Origin: DASXKD01 sp963806145
GTDB taxonomy: Bacteria > Actinomycetota > Actinomycetes > Streptosporangiales > Streptosporangiaceae
Length of the DNA: 64,000 bases
Direction of reading: 5' to 3'
NCBI GenBank assembly: GCA_963806145.1
Contig: CAWDXD010000024.1
Coordinates: 1-64,000, forward strand
Of this stretch, positions 32,826 through 40,633 are shown piece after piece. The translations under genes were made by a program, and so were the position numbers. The notes beneath the pieces are model-generated. The model was not told the DNA's origin, did no database searches, and saw only the letters and a program-made list of their open reading frames with translations. Numbering within the stretch: position 1 is the first letter of the stretch; each line of letters opens with the position of its first letter.

Positions 32826-33422
32826 TTAAGAGGTGGGCGTCGCGGACGGCGTGCCCGGCGCCGGCGGGGTCGGCGTGGGGTGCGGGCGCAGGATCTGCGG
32901 CGCCGGCGAGAAGGTGCCGTAGGACGCGGTGCGTGGCATCACCGGGACCTTCAGGGACACGAAGCCGGCGTTCTGGAACAACAGGTTCAGCCGGATCCAC
33001 TGGCCGCCGTTCAGGGTGCGGGTGAGGTGCTCGAGCACCACCCGGGGGGACGGGCCGGTGAGGAACAGCGTCTGCTCCCGGCCGAGCGTGATCCCCCCGG
33101 CGGGCACCAGGACCGAGATGGCGTCGTCAGGTGCCTTGATGCTGAGCAGCCGGTCCGGGGCACCGTCGTTGGCCAGGGCGAAGAAAACGCCCGCCGAGGC
33201 GCCGCGGGGCAGCGTGAAGCCGGGCGTCGGCCCGAGCACGAACATGTTGTTGATCCGGAGCGTGTTGTCCACGATCGCCGACGCCCCGGGCGTGGGCTGG
33301 TGCCACTGCTGGGTGGGCGCGTTGTTTCCGGCCTCACAGCCAGCGACGGCGGGAATCAGCCCGACGGCGGCTACCACCACGAGGGCGCGCAGCGACAGAA
33401 GGCCGCGCCTGCTGCGGATCAC
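32826..33422 (-). CDS. LpqE-like lipoprotein
   Basis: This is a 198-residue exported lipoprotein. A basic start, a hydrophobic stretch LRALVVVAAVGLIPA and the lipobox VAGC (Cys near residue 29) direct lipidation. The mature part is a beta-rich domain (about residues 45-175: DNTLRINNMFVLG, then strands with GRLLSIKAPDD-like and VPVMPRTASYG), resembling the PCu(A)C-like copper-chaperone fold, and a proline/threonine-rich tail. Its position beside carD matches mycobacterial LpqE. No Met/His copper cluster is obvious, so metal binding is unproven. The GTG at 33422 has AGGAGAG six bases before it. Confidence 0.72.
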   Translation of the reverse strand: MIRSRRGLLSLRALVVVAAVGLIPAVAGCEAGNNAPTQQWHQPTPGASAIVDNTLRINNMFVLGPTPGFTLPRGASAGVFFALANDGAPDRLLSIKAPDDAISVLVPAGGITLGREQTLFLTGPSPRVVLEHLTRTLNGGQWIRLNLLFQNAGFVSLKVPVMPRTASYGTFSPAPQILRPHPTPTPPAPGTPSATPTS

Positions 33423-33515
33423 TGGGTGCTCTCCTCCGGCTCGAACGAGCACGTCTGCGTCGCGGGAAAGAGTATCGGCTCGGGGCCGCGGCGGTCACAG
33501 CAGCCCCTGGCGGAC

Positions 33516-34349
33516 TCACCCGGGTGGCGCGCCGCTTGCTGTCTGCGTGCTGCTGGCGGTCGGGGCATCGCTGGCGCTGGACGCGGCCGGCGACGCGCTC
33601 GCCGGCACGAGCCGCGCCGGGCTCGGCGGGGCGGCCGTGGCCAGCGCACGCACGTCGTTATCGATCTGGAACCCGTGACCGTGGTCCTGGATCACCACCG
33701 GGCCCGCCGAACCGTCCGGGCGGACCACGACGGCCGTCAGCGCCGCCACCTTGTAGGGCGGGGGCAGCGCGTTCGTGCTGTCCTCCAAGCCCTGGGTGGC
33801 CCCGAGCCCGAGGTCCGTGGTGAGGGCCGTCACCGGGGCGTTGCGCACGCCCACCAGGTAGATCAGCGTCCTTGCCTGCGACGCCGCGATGGCGAGCTGC
33901 CGCAGGCTGGCCAGGCAGTGGCAACCGGGCGGGATCAGCGCCAGCACCACCACCGGGCCGGGGAGGCTGTTCAGCGGCTTCGGCTGGCCCGCAGCGAAAA
34001 GAATGGTGTGGACCAGCGCCGCGGCCGGCGGCGCGGGTGCCGGGGAGCCGGTGCCCGCGGCCGTGCGCTGCGGCCGCAGGCTGCCCGTGGGCTGACTGGC
34101 GGTGAACACGGTGAGCAGCGTCGCGGCGACCAGCGTCAGCGCCAGGCAGCCGGCGAGCAAAGGCAGCACCATGCCGTCCCTGGTGAGCGGCCCGAAGAAC
34201 CGCCTGGCCAGGTGGCGCCTGCGCCGCGACCTAAGCTCGCGGTGATATGCCTGCACATCCCTGGCGAGTGCCCGGGCATCATCGGGAATCTCGATGTCGA
34301 CCGGCGGCAGGCCGTAGTCGTCCCGCCCCTGGTCGCCGCCAGTATTCAC
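33516..34349 (-). CDS. Single-pass membrane protein with extracytoplasmic thioredoxin-like domain, unknown
   Basis: The product is about 277 residues. A charged cytosolic N terminus (about 55 residues, RSRRRRHLARRF before the membrane) is followed by one helix (VLPLLAGCLALTLVAATLLTVF) and an external domain. That domain contains VVVLALIPPGCHCLASLRQLAIAASQ, a strand-loop with a C-x-C pair like a redox or metal-binding thioredoxin-fold loop, and ends in a low-complexity Ala/Ser/Pro tail. I chose the GTG at 34349 because GGAG is eight bases away; an ATG two codons earlier is equally open. It sits between lpqE-like and carD. Function unknown. Confidence 0.65.
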   Translation of the reverse strand: MNTGGDQGRDDYGLPPVDIEIPDDARALARDVQAYHRELRSRRRRHLARRFFGPLTRDGMVLPLLAGCLALTLVAATLLTVFTASQPTGSLRPQRTAAGTGSPAPAPPAAALVHTILFAAGQPKPLNSLPGPVVVLALIPPGCHCLASLRQLAIAASQARTLIYLVGVRNAPVTALTTDLGLGATQGLEDSTNALPPPYKVAALTAVVVRPDGSAGPVVIQDHGHGFQIDNDVRALATAAPPSPARLVPASASPAASSASDAPTASSTQTASGAPPG

Positions 34350-34677
34350 GCACATCTCTCCTGCACGAGCGGCCTGATTCACCTCCAGTATGAGCCCGCG
34401 AGGCGTGCCGCGTCACCGGCAAGGCCTTCCGTGCCTGGCACCGGGCGGCGGGTACCGGTTCCCCGTCACGCAGGGTGGCACCGCCGATCACCACCCGGGG
34501 TATCGCCAAGGACACATTGAGCCAGCTTCCAGCAGGGCATCAGCGTGCGCCCATGCTGGCCAGTAACTCTTTCAGATCGTTTAATTGCCTCCTTGACCTG
34601 CATGTTCGCCATCAAGGCGGGCCATTGGGCAGTGCTCGTCGTGGTAGTATTGGCGTAGCGGAAGGGGTATGTGCCAC

Positions 34678-35160
34678 ATGACTTTCAAGGTCGGCGACAC
34701 GGTCGTCTACCCCCACCATGGGGCTGCTCGCATCGAGGAGATCGAAACCCGCACGATCAAGGGCGCGGAAATGAGCTACCTGGTCCTCAAGGTCGATAAA
34801 GGGGACCTGACAGTGCGCGTGCCCGCGGACAACGCCGAACTGGTGGGTGTGCGCGATGTCGTCGGGCAGGAAGGTCTTGAGAGGGTGTTCGAGGTGCTCC
34901 GCGCCCCGCACACCGAGGAGCCGACCAACTGGTCACGGCGGTACAAGGCCAACCTGGAAAAGCTCGCCTCCGGTGACGTGAACAAGGTGGCCGAGGTCGT
35001 CCGTGACCTGTGGCGAAGGGACAGGGAGCGCGGGCTTTCCGCAGGTGAGAAGCGGATGCTGGCCAAGGCCCGGCAGATTCTCGTGAGTGAGCTTGCCCTG
35101 GCCGAGAAGACGAACGAGGACAAGGCCGAGGCACTGCTCGACGAGATCCTCGCTTCCTGA
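34678..35160 (+). CDS. carD: CarD RNA-polymerase-binding transcription factor
   Basis: CarD binds the RNA polymerase beta subunit and stabilises open complexes at many promoters, including rRNA. The 160-residue protein begins FKVGDTVVYPHHGAARIE (Tudor-like RNAP-interaction domain, residues 1-65). The helical DNA-binding domain follows, ending in EPTNWSRRYKANLEKLASG and LSAGEKRMLAKARQIL. The conserved tryptophan that wedges the bubble is in TNWSRR. Nearly every segment matches mycobacterial CarD. I use the ATG at 34678, as in that protein, over an ATG three codons earlier. Confidence 0.97.
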   Translation: MTFKVGDTVVYPHHGAARIEEIETRTIKGAEMSYLVLKVDKGDLTVRVPADNAELVGVRDVVGQEGLERVFEVLRAPHTEEPTNWSRRYKANLEKLASGDVNKVAEVVRDLWRRDRERGLSAGEKRMLAKARQILVSELALAEKTNEDKAEALLDEILAS

Positions 35161-35190
35161 CCCAGCGGCCTGTCCTGGTGCTGGTGTCAC

Positions 35191-35673
35191 GTGCGTGATG
35201 ATGTGCCCAGAGTCGGCGTCGGCGTTGACGTGCACCCGGTCGCGGCGGGACGGCCGCTCTACCTGGCGGGCCTGCTCTGGCCGGGCGAAGATGGGCTGAC
35301 CGGTCATTCCGATGGGGATGTGGCGGCGCACGCCGCCTGCGACGCCCTGCTGTCCGCGGCCGGCCTCGGTGACCTCGGCGCCAACTTCGGCACGGCCGAA
35401 CCGGAGTGGGCCGGGGCGTCCGGTCCCGCGCTGCTGCGTGCCACCGCCGCGCTGCTGGCCGGTGCCGGGTTCGCCGTGGGCAACGTCGCGATCCAGGTGA
35501 TCGGGAATCGCCCGCGGATCGCGGCGCGGCGGGATGAAGCGCAGAAGGTGCTCTCCGAGGCCCTCGGCGGCGCACCGGTCAGCGTGTCCGGGACCACTAC
35601 GGACGGACTGGGCCTGACCGGCCGCGGCGAGGGCATCGCGGCGGTCGCCACGGCACTGGTGACGCACGCCTGA
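35191..35673 (+). CDS. ispF: 2-C-methyl-D-erythritol 2,4-cyclodiphosphate synthase IspF
   Basis: IspF closes the cyclodiphosphate ring in the non-mevalonate isoprenoid pathway. The 160-residue protein carries the zinc ligands in GVGVDVHPV (Asp and His) and GHSDGDVAAHAACDALL, plus the late TTTDGLGLTGRGEGIAA loop. In actinobacteria ispD usually lies between carD and ispF; here the gap is only 30 bases, so ispD has moved. The GTG at 35191 is used; a GTG four codons later is also possible. It ends just before a convergent DUF2637 gene. Confidence 0.93.
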   Translation: MRDDVPRVGVGVDVHPVAAGRPLYLAGLLWPGEDGLTGHSDGDVAAHAACDALLSAAGLGDLGANFGTAEPEWAGASGPALLRATAALLAGAGFAVGNVAIQVIGNRPRIAARRDEAQKVLSEALGGAPVSVSGTTTDGLGLTGRGEGIAAVATALVTHA

Positions 35674-35694
35674 GCGGCTGGCTTGGCCCGCGGG

Positions 35695-37023
35695 TCACTC
35701 CTGCGGCCGGGTCGGGGTGCTCCGCAGCCGCTCCAGCCCCGGGCTCTCAAGGGTGCTCCGCAGCCGTTCCGGTCCCGGGCCATCATCAGCCGCCGTCTCG
35801 CCACCTGCGTCGCCACCTGCGTCGTCTCCGGCGTGCTCCCCGGCCGGGCCGTCGCCCGCAGCTGCGTCAGGAGCTGCGGGCGGAGCCGCGTCCGCCTGGA
35901 CCGCCTCTGGTTCGGCTTCCTTCGGGCCCTGGCCGCCGTCCACGCCGTTGCCCGCGCCGGTGCTGTCCGGGGGTGCGCCGCCGGGACCGTCGTGATCGCC
36001 GGCCGGCTCGTCCTGGCCCAGGTACGCGGGGCCGCCGTTGCTCCCCGGCCCGCCGGAATCGCCGTGCGGTGAGTACTCTCCCTCGTCCCGGTAGCTGTCC
36101 GGGTGGACGTAGCCCGTCTCCTCGCCATAGCTGACCGGGTCGCCAGCCTGGCCGCTGTCGTCACTGGTCCCGGTGCCCGCGGCATCGGCCTCGCCGGGTG
36201 CCTCGATGGCCGGCGCCTGGCCCGGCTTGGGCCCGAGCAGCATGTCCAGGCTGGACCGCGGCGGGGGCAGCGGACGTTCCTCCACCGCGGCCGCGGCCGC
36301 GCCTGCCGCGGACCAGGTCACCACGGTCCGCCCGGCCGCGGTGCCGTTAGCCTCGCCCGGCTGGCCGCCGTTGGCCTGGCTCGGCTCGCCGCCGTTGGTC
36401 TCTCCCGGCTGGGAGCCGTTGGCCTCGCCCGGCTGGCCGCTGTTGGCCTGGCTCGGCTGGGTACTGTTGGTCTCGCCCGGCTGGGTACTGTTGGTCTCGC
36501 CCGGCTGGCCGCCGGTGCCCGCGTCCACGGCCGCGGCGGCCCGGGCATCCTGCCTGGCCACCACCGCGGCGCGGGCCTTGCGGAAGTACCGGAGCATCGT
36601 CAGCAGCAGGCCGAACGCGAGCAGCAGGAGCACCCACGGGGTGATCGCCACGGCGGCGCGTGTGGCACGCACCGGCAGGACGGTGCCCGTGGCGTACACG
36701 GCGTCCCCGATGGCCACGGCCACGAGCAGCGCGATCAGGCAGGCCCACGCGTAAAAGCGGCTCCACCAGCCCGCTCCGCGCAACGCCATGGCCGCCGCGC
36801 CGGCGATGACCAGCATGGCATCGAAGATGACCGGGTATAGCTTGGCGAGGCTGGATGACACCCCGGCCTGCAGTGCGACGTGGTGTATTCCCGAGTAGGA
36901 CAGCACAAAGGCGGCAGCGGCCAGCAGTACTACGCCCGCGACGACCGCGGTGAGCGCGGCGAGGCGGAGCCTGGACTGCGGGTCCGCGGAACGGGGGGGC
37001 CGGCCAACAGGGTAATTACTCAT
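35695..37023 (-). CDS. DUF2637-like membrane protein with octapeptide repeats
   Basis: The 442-residue protein has four hydrophobic helices in the first 140 residues (LAALTAVVAGVVLLAAAAFVLSY, VIFDAMLVIAGAAAMAL, YAWACLIALLVAVAIG, WVLLLLAFGLLLTML), the DUF2637 pattern seen in actinobacterial plasmid- and chromosome-borne proteins. The rest is hydrophilic, including seven tandem 8-residue repeats of the type QPGETNST/QPSQANGG (about residues 170-225) and a long acidic, Gly/Pro/Asp-rich tail. The ATG at 37023 precedes the first helix. DUF2637 proteins are often linked to conjugative elements, but no transfer gene is seen here. Function unknown. Confidence 0.75.
   Translation of the reverse strand: MSNYPVGRPPRSADPQSRLRLAALTAVVAGVVLLAAAAFVLSYSGIHHVALQAGVSSSLAKLYPVIFDAMLVIAGAAAMALRGAGWWSRFYAWACLIALLVAVAIGDAVYATGTVLPVRATRAAVAITPWVLLLLAFGLLLTMLRYFRKARAAVVARQDARAAAAVDAGTGGQPGETNSTQPGETNSTQPSQANSGQPGEANGSQPGETNGGEPSQANGGQPGEANGTAAGRTVVTWSAAGAAAAAVEERPLPPPRSSLDMLLGPKPGQAPAIEAPGEADAAGTGTSDDSGQAGDPVSYGEETGYVHPDSYRDEGEYSPHGDSGGPGSNGGPAYLGQDEPAGDHDGPGGAPPDSTGAGNGVDGGQGPKEAEPEAVQADAAPPAAPDAAAGDGPAGEHAGDDAGGDAGGETAADDGPGPERLRSTLESPGLERLRSTPTRPQE
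36351..36518. repeat. Seven 24-bp tandem repeats inside the DUF2637 gene
   Basis: Units start at 36351, 36375, 36399, 36423, 36447, 36471 and 36495, each close to CCTCGCCCGGCTGGCCGCCG plus TTGG. Being a multiple of three, copy-number change would alter protein length without shifting frame. Confidence 0.85.
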
Positions 37024-37076
37024 CGGAGGCTGGTGGTCCTTCCTGCGGCACTGCTCGGGTGCAAAGCACCCGCCTA

Positions 37077-37088
37077 TAGTCGAAACTA
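37077..37088. promoter_or_regulatory. Small palindrome upstream of hmgA
   Basis: TAGT-CGAA-ACTA lies in the 200-base divergent region between the DUF2637 gene and hmgA. It is a candidate operator; no regulator gene is adjacent. Confidence 0.3.
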
Positions 37089-37227
37089 CAGCGCCTTTCC
37101 CGGCAGACAGGGGGCGCCGCGCCGCACGAAAGCCATGCGGCACAAGTGCGGGCGCGGGGACGGCGGCCAGACGGCGAGCGGCCACCGTCCGTCCGGGCCG
37201 TGCGATCTTGGCGTCAAAGGAGACGAT

Positions 37228-38412
37228 ATGCCGTATTACCGGGTGGCCGGGGAGATTCCCGGCAAGCGCCACGTGCGTTTCCGCCGCCCCGATGGCGGCC
37301 TGTACTCCGAGGAGCTGATGGGCGAGGAAGGCTTTGTCTCCGACTCCTCGTTGCTCTACCACGTGCACCCGCCGACGGCGATTGTGAAGAGCGAGGGGAT
37401 CTCCGGCGCCGAGGCGGGCCAGACCGCGCCAAACCATCCGTTGATGCCGCGCCACGTGCGCACGACCGACCTGCCCCGGGGTGGTGACCTGGTGCTCGGC
37501 CGGCAACTCCTGTTCGCCAATGACGACGTGCGGATTTCCTTTGCCGCCGCTGACGTCTCCAGCGACCTGTACCGGAACTCCGCCGGCGACGAAGCCATTT
37601 ATCTGCAATACGGCAGTGCGCGGCTAGAGTCCGTCTACGGGTCGATCGACGCGGTGGCCGGTGACTATGTGGTGATTCCCCGCGGGACGATTCACCGCTG
37701 GCTGCCTGGCGGGGACGGTACGACCGCGCTCACCGTGGAGGCCGCCGGGCACATCCGGCCGCCCCGGCGCTACCTGTCCCAGTACGGGCAGTTCCTCGAG
37801 CACGCCCCCTACAGCGAGCGTGACCTGCGCGGCCCCGACGGCCCGCTGCTCGCCGAGGGGGAGGACGTGCCGGTCACCGTGCGGACCAGGGCCGGCCTGA
37901 CCCGGCTCACCTATGCCAGGCACCCGTTCGACGTGGTGGGCTGGGACGGTTGCCTGTACCCGTTCGCGTTCAACATCGCCGACTTCGAGCCGGTGGTGAA
38001 GCGGACTCACGCGCCGCCGCCGGTGCACCAGACGTTCGAGGGGCCTAACTTCGTGATCTGCTCGTTCTGCCCCCGGCCGCTGGATTTCCACCCCGAGGCC
38101 GTGCCGATCCCCTACAACCACCACAACGTGGACTCCGACGAGATGATGTTCTACGTCGGCGGGGACTACACCGCCCGGCAGGGCTCCGGGGTCGGGCTCG
38201 GCTCGATCACGCTGCACCCCGGCGGGTTCACCCACGGCCCGCAGCCGGGTGCCGTCGAGGCCGCGGTCGCGGGGCTGGCGGAGGGCAAGACGACCACCGA
38301 TGAGACCGCCGTGATGATCGACACCTTCCGGCCGCTGGGCCTCGGCCCGGCCGCCCGCCGGGCCGAGGACCCCGAGTACGCCTGGTCCTGGGCCCGCGCC
38401 ACCCGCCGCTGA
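37228..38412 (+). CDS. hmgA: Homogentisate 1,2-dioxygenase HmgA
   Basis: HmgA opens the ring of homogentisate to maleylacetoacetate in tyrosine breakdown, using Fe(II). The 394-residue cupin-type protein has the metal site in PYNHHNVDSDEMMFYVGGDY (His and Glu) and HPGGFTHGPQPG (His). Substrate-loop segments match the actinobacterial HmgA group: GSARLESVYGSIDAVAGDYV and FDVVGWDGCLYPFAFNIADF. AAAGGAG lies five bases before the ATG at 37228. An open frame upstream of it is not coding. No other homogentisate gene is adjacent. Confidence 0.93.
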   Translation: MPYYRVAGEIPGKRHVRFRRPDGGLYSEELMGEEGFVSDSSLLYHVHPPTAIVKSEGISGAEAGQTAPNHPLMPRHVRTTDLPRGGDLVLGRQLLFANDDVRISFAAADVSSDLYRNSAGDEAIYLQYGSARLESVYGSIDAVAGDYVVIPRGTIHRWLPGGDGTTALTVEAAGHIRPPRRYLSQYGQFLEHAPYSERDLRGPDGPLLAEGEDVPVTVRTRAGLTRLTYARHPFDVVGWDGCLYPFAFNIADFEPVVKRTHAPPPVHQTFEGPNFVICSFCPRPLDFHPEAVPIPYNHHNVDSDEMMFYVGGDYTARQGSGVGLGSITLHPGGFTHGPQPGAVEAAVAGLAEGKTTTDETAVMIDTFRPLGLGPAARRAEDPEYAWSWARATRR

Positions 38413-38505
38413 GGATCGAACGGCCATGATCATGGCGCCAGCGGCGGCCTTCCCTGCGTGCTCGGGCTCGACAGCGACGACCCGGTGATCATCCACGCGT
38501 TACCG

Positions 38506-38754
38506 TTACGGGCTTTCAGGCGCCAGAACCGGGTCTTCGGCGCCGCGCGGCCGCCGTGGCGCACAAGCACGCGCGTCCTTATCTGCCCGGCGAGCCCGCC
38601 GGGTGAGGGCGGCCAGAGTCAGGACTGTGCTATGTGCGGTGTGTTGCCGCCGGGCGCGGCGGGCAGCGCGGGCCAGCGCATCACGCCGGGCCTGGGCATG
38701 CATTTCGGCGAGCCGGATCTGGCCCAGGGCCTGGACGGTGGTGGGATCGAACAT
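38506..38754 (-). CDS. Small basic actinobacterial protein, unknown (82 aa)
   Basis: The protein starts FDPTTVQALGQIRLAEMHAQARR, an amphipathic helix-rich opening followed by an arginine/alanine-rich helix; this layout is common in short actinobacterial proteins. GAGGAG lies six bases before the ATG, a good ribosome site. The last 30 residues are proline- and arginine-rich. Function unknown. It is isolated: 93 bases from hmgA and 200 bases from the next gene. Confidence 0.55.
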   Translation of the reverse strand: MFDPTTVQALGQIRLAEMHAQARRDALARAARRARRQHTAHSTVLTLAALTRRARRADKDARACAPRRPRGAEDPVLAPESP

Positions 38755-38954
38755 CGTGGTCTCCTCGGATGCGTAGCTGAGCTATGTTCCGAGAATGCGG
38801 CTAAGGCCCGCCGGCGCGGATCGGGCGATCACCCCATATTGGAGCGGGCAGGTCCTTAGATTCCCGCGGACTCTGCCTTAGCCTCACCGGCCGAAAGCAG
38901 GCCGGCCCGTTCGGCGACGGTGGCGGCCTGCACCCGGCCGGAGACCCAATGGTT

Positions 38955-40031
38955 TTAGGCCCGGCGGAACGCGGCTCGTGTTGCGGCTGCGGTGGAGCTG
39001 AAGTACTCGGGTGGTTCGATGAAGCCCCACTCATTGAATGTCGAGCCGCTGGCCAGGGCGCGCCGGTAGCCGAAACAGGCGAGGTAGAGCGTCCGGATGT
39101 ACATGACCGCCGCGAGCCGGTCCAGTTCGTCGCCGGTCGGCTCAACATATCGACGGTAGGCGTTGACGGCCGCGTCGATCCGCTCCTGGTTCGGCCGGCG
39201 CGGGTTCCACGAGCCCGTGCCCCAGATCAGGTAAGCGAAGTCGGCGAGGCGCGGTCCGCGGCCGGACGCCTTCCAGTTGATCGCGACTGGCCCCTGTTCG
39301 CTCAGGACGGCGTGATCGGGGGCGTGGAGGAGGTTTCCGTGGAGCAGGCCCTCCGGAAGGCCGTGACCGTCGTCGGCCGAGCGCACCTGGTCGCGGAGCT
39401 GCTCGAAACGCTCGCGGTCGGCGGTCGCGACCTTCGTATCAACGGCGTCGAGAAACGACAGGGCGGCCAGCAAGTCCTGACGCGGCGTGCCCTCACGGCT
39501 CGGGTCCTCACCACTCGCTCCACCCGGGCGTCCGGCGGAATCGTCGTACGGCAGCGCGTGCAGCCGTCCTAGCAGCGCACCCATCATGGCGAACTTCGCG
39601 GCACCATCAGGGAGCTGGACGCCTTCGACGAACCGCGTCACGAGGACCGCGCTGCCATCGAAGTCAGATACCGCATCGCCGACCGCCAGGCGCTCCGCGG
39701 GATAGCCCTGCCGCTCCAGGAATCTGAGGATTGCGGCGTCGCCCTCGACACCGGCACGTGGCCGGCCGGGGGGGAACGCGCGGGCGACCCACGGGCTGCC
39801 GTCATTGCGGTCGATGCGGAACACGTAGGTCTTGTGCACGCTGAGCTTCGTCGCCGCGACCGGGTCAATACCGTAGCGATCCCTCAGATGAGCGAGAAGC
39901 CGCTCAGGGACTGGCTCGTGATGCATTCGCGCGCCGAGACCCTCGAGATCTGTCAGCGCTTCGGTATAGCGCTGCCCAGTCTCCCCGGCGTGGCGCCGGA
40001 CAACCTTCTTGAAGCTGGCGTCCTTGGTCAT
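38955..40031 (-). CDS. APH/choline-kinase-fold protein, probable pseudokinase
   Basis: The 358-residue protein begins with a small helical basic domain (MTKDASFKKVVRRH, about residues 1-35) of a type found fused to other actinobacterial proteins. An aminoglycoside-phosphotransferase-type kinase fold follows (nucleotide loop around YVFRIDRNDGSPWVARAFPP). The catalytic loop, normally HGD-x4-N, reads HGNLLHAPDH, and the metal aspartate, normally IDW, reads INW (VAINWKASGRGPRLADFAYL). Both key aspartates are thus asparagines. Activity as a kinase is unlikely unless the metal site is rebuilt; a substrate-binding or regulatory role is possible. GGGAGG lies seven bases before the ATG. The frame upstream is not coding. 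Confidence 0.8.
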   Translation of the reverse strand: MTKDASFKKVVRRHAGETGQRYTEALTDLEGLGARMHHEPVPERLLAHLRDRYGIDPVAATKLSVHKTYVFRIDRNDGSPWVARAFPPGRPRAGVEGDAAILRFLERQGYPAERLAVGDAVSDFDGSAVLVTRFVEGVQLPDGAAKFAMMGALLGRLHALPYDDSAGRPGGASGEDPSREGTPRQDLLAALSFLDAVDTKVATADRERFEQLRDQVRSADDGHGLPEGLLHGNLLHAPDHAVLSEQGPVAINWKASGRGPRLADFAYLIWGTGSWNPRRPNQERIDAAVNAYRRYVEPTGDELDRLAAVMYIRTLYLACFGYRRALASGSTFNEWGFIEPPEYFSSTAAATRAAFRRA

Positions 40032-40493
40032 GGACAAGCCTCCCCTTGACACCCTCGTCCCCCAGCGACGTGGTGCAGGAAGATGGCCTGTGACATTGAC
40101 GACCGAGAGGGCGAATCCCCTTCGCCAATGGAACCCCAGCTGGGGCGGATGTTCCACAGCTCGGCGACCGGTCGCCGCCGTGAACAAACTCTTCCTGAGG
40201 CGCTCGGTCTTCGTCAAGCCCTTCACCTGCGAGATGACACTGCCCGAAGTGCCGGGCAGTGAGGCGCCGAAGACCAAGAGTGCTGCAGCCCACCGAACTT
40301 CGATCGTGAGCTCAGCCCGGACGCGCGACCCGAATTCGCGAACTGACCGCGGACGCGGCGACGGGCGACGATCCCAGAACGCGCTCCGATTCAAGATCCT
40401 CAGGCGCTCCCCCAACCGCCGGGAGCGGCGTACATAGCGGCTGCAGTCAGTCCGGCCGGCGGAGGCAGACCGCCGAAGGGGTCTTCGCAGGCT

Positions 40494-40553
40494 TTGTGGT
40501 CGGAATGCCAACCACCACAATCTTTTGTGGTCGGAATGCCAACCTCCACAATC
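40494..40553. repeat. Two 29-bp direct repeats, each with terminal inverted repeats
   Basis: Units 40494-40522 and 40525-40553 differ by one base. Each starts TTGTGG and has CCACAA near its end (seven-base arms TTGTGGT/ACCACAA in the first), separated by TCGGAATGCC-containing bases. They lie 68 bases before the cysS -10 box and look like two operator sites or two small hairpins. Confidence 0.75.
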
Positions 40554-40620
40554 GCGTCTGCCCGGCGGGGCGCGGGCTCGCGGGCTGGGATTATCGGTCG
40601 GCTGGCGGGACCGGCGGCGG

Positions 40621-40626
40621 TAGCCT
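40621..40626 (+). promoter_or_regulatory. -10 box of cysS
   Basis: TAGCCT, seven bases, then the GTG at 40634 (leaderless layout). Confidence 0.5.
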
Positions 40627-40633
40627 TGGCGGC

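Larger units (their letters stand above)
40032..40633. other. 602-base gene-free stretch upstream of cysS
   Basis: I find no convincing gene here. It holds the promoter of the APH-fold gene, a moderately lower-GC region (40100-40330) with no long reading frame of protein-like composition, and near its right end a pair of direct repeats (40494-40553) and the cysS -10 box. Confidence 0.5.

Noticed and set aside
35695..36518. CRISPR array suggested by regular repeats
   Set aside because: The 24-bp units are contiguous with no spacers and are in frame in a coding sequence.
38856..38954. A continuation of the APH frame beyond its stop (AATVAERAGLLSAGEAKAES)
   Set aside because: It looks protein-like and is in the same frame after the TAA, but it is too short to identify and lacks a start; I could not tell a gene remnant from chance.
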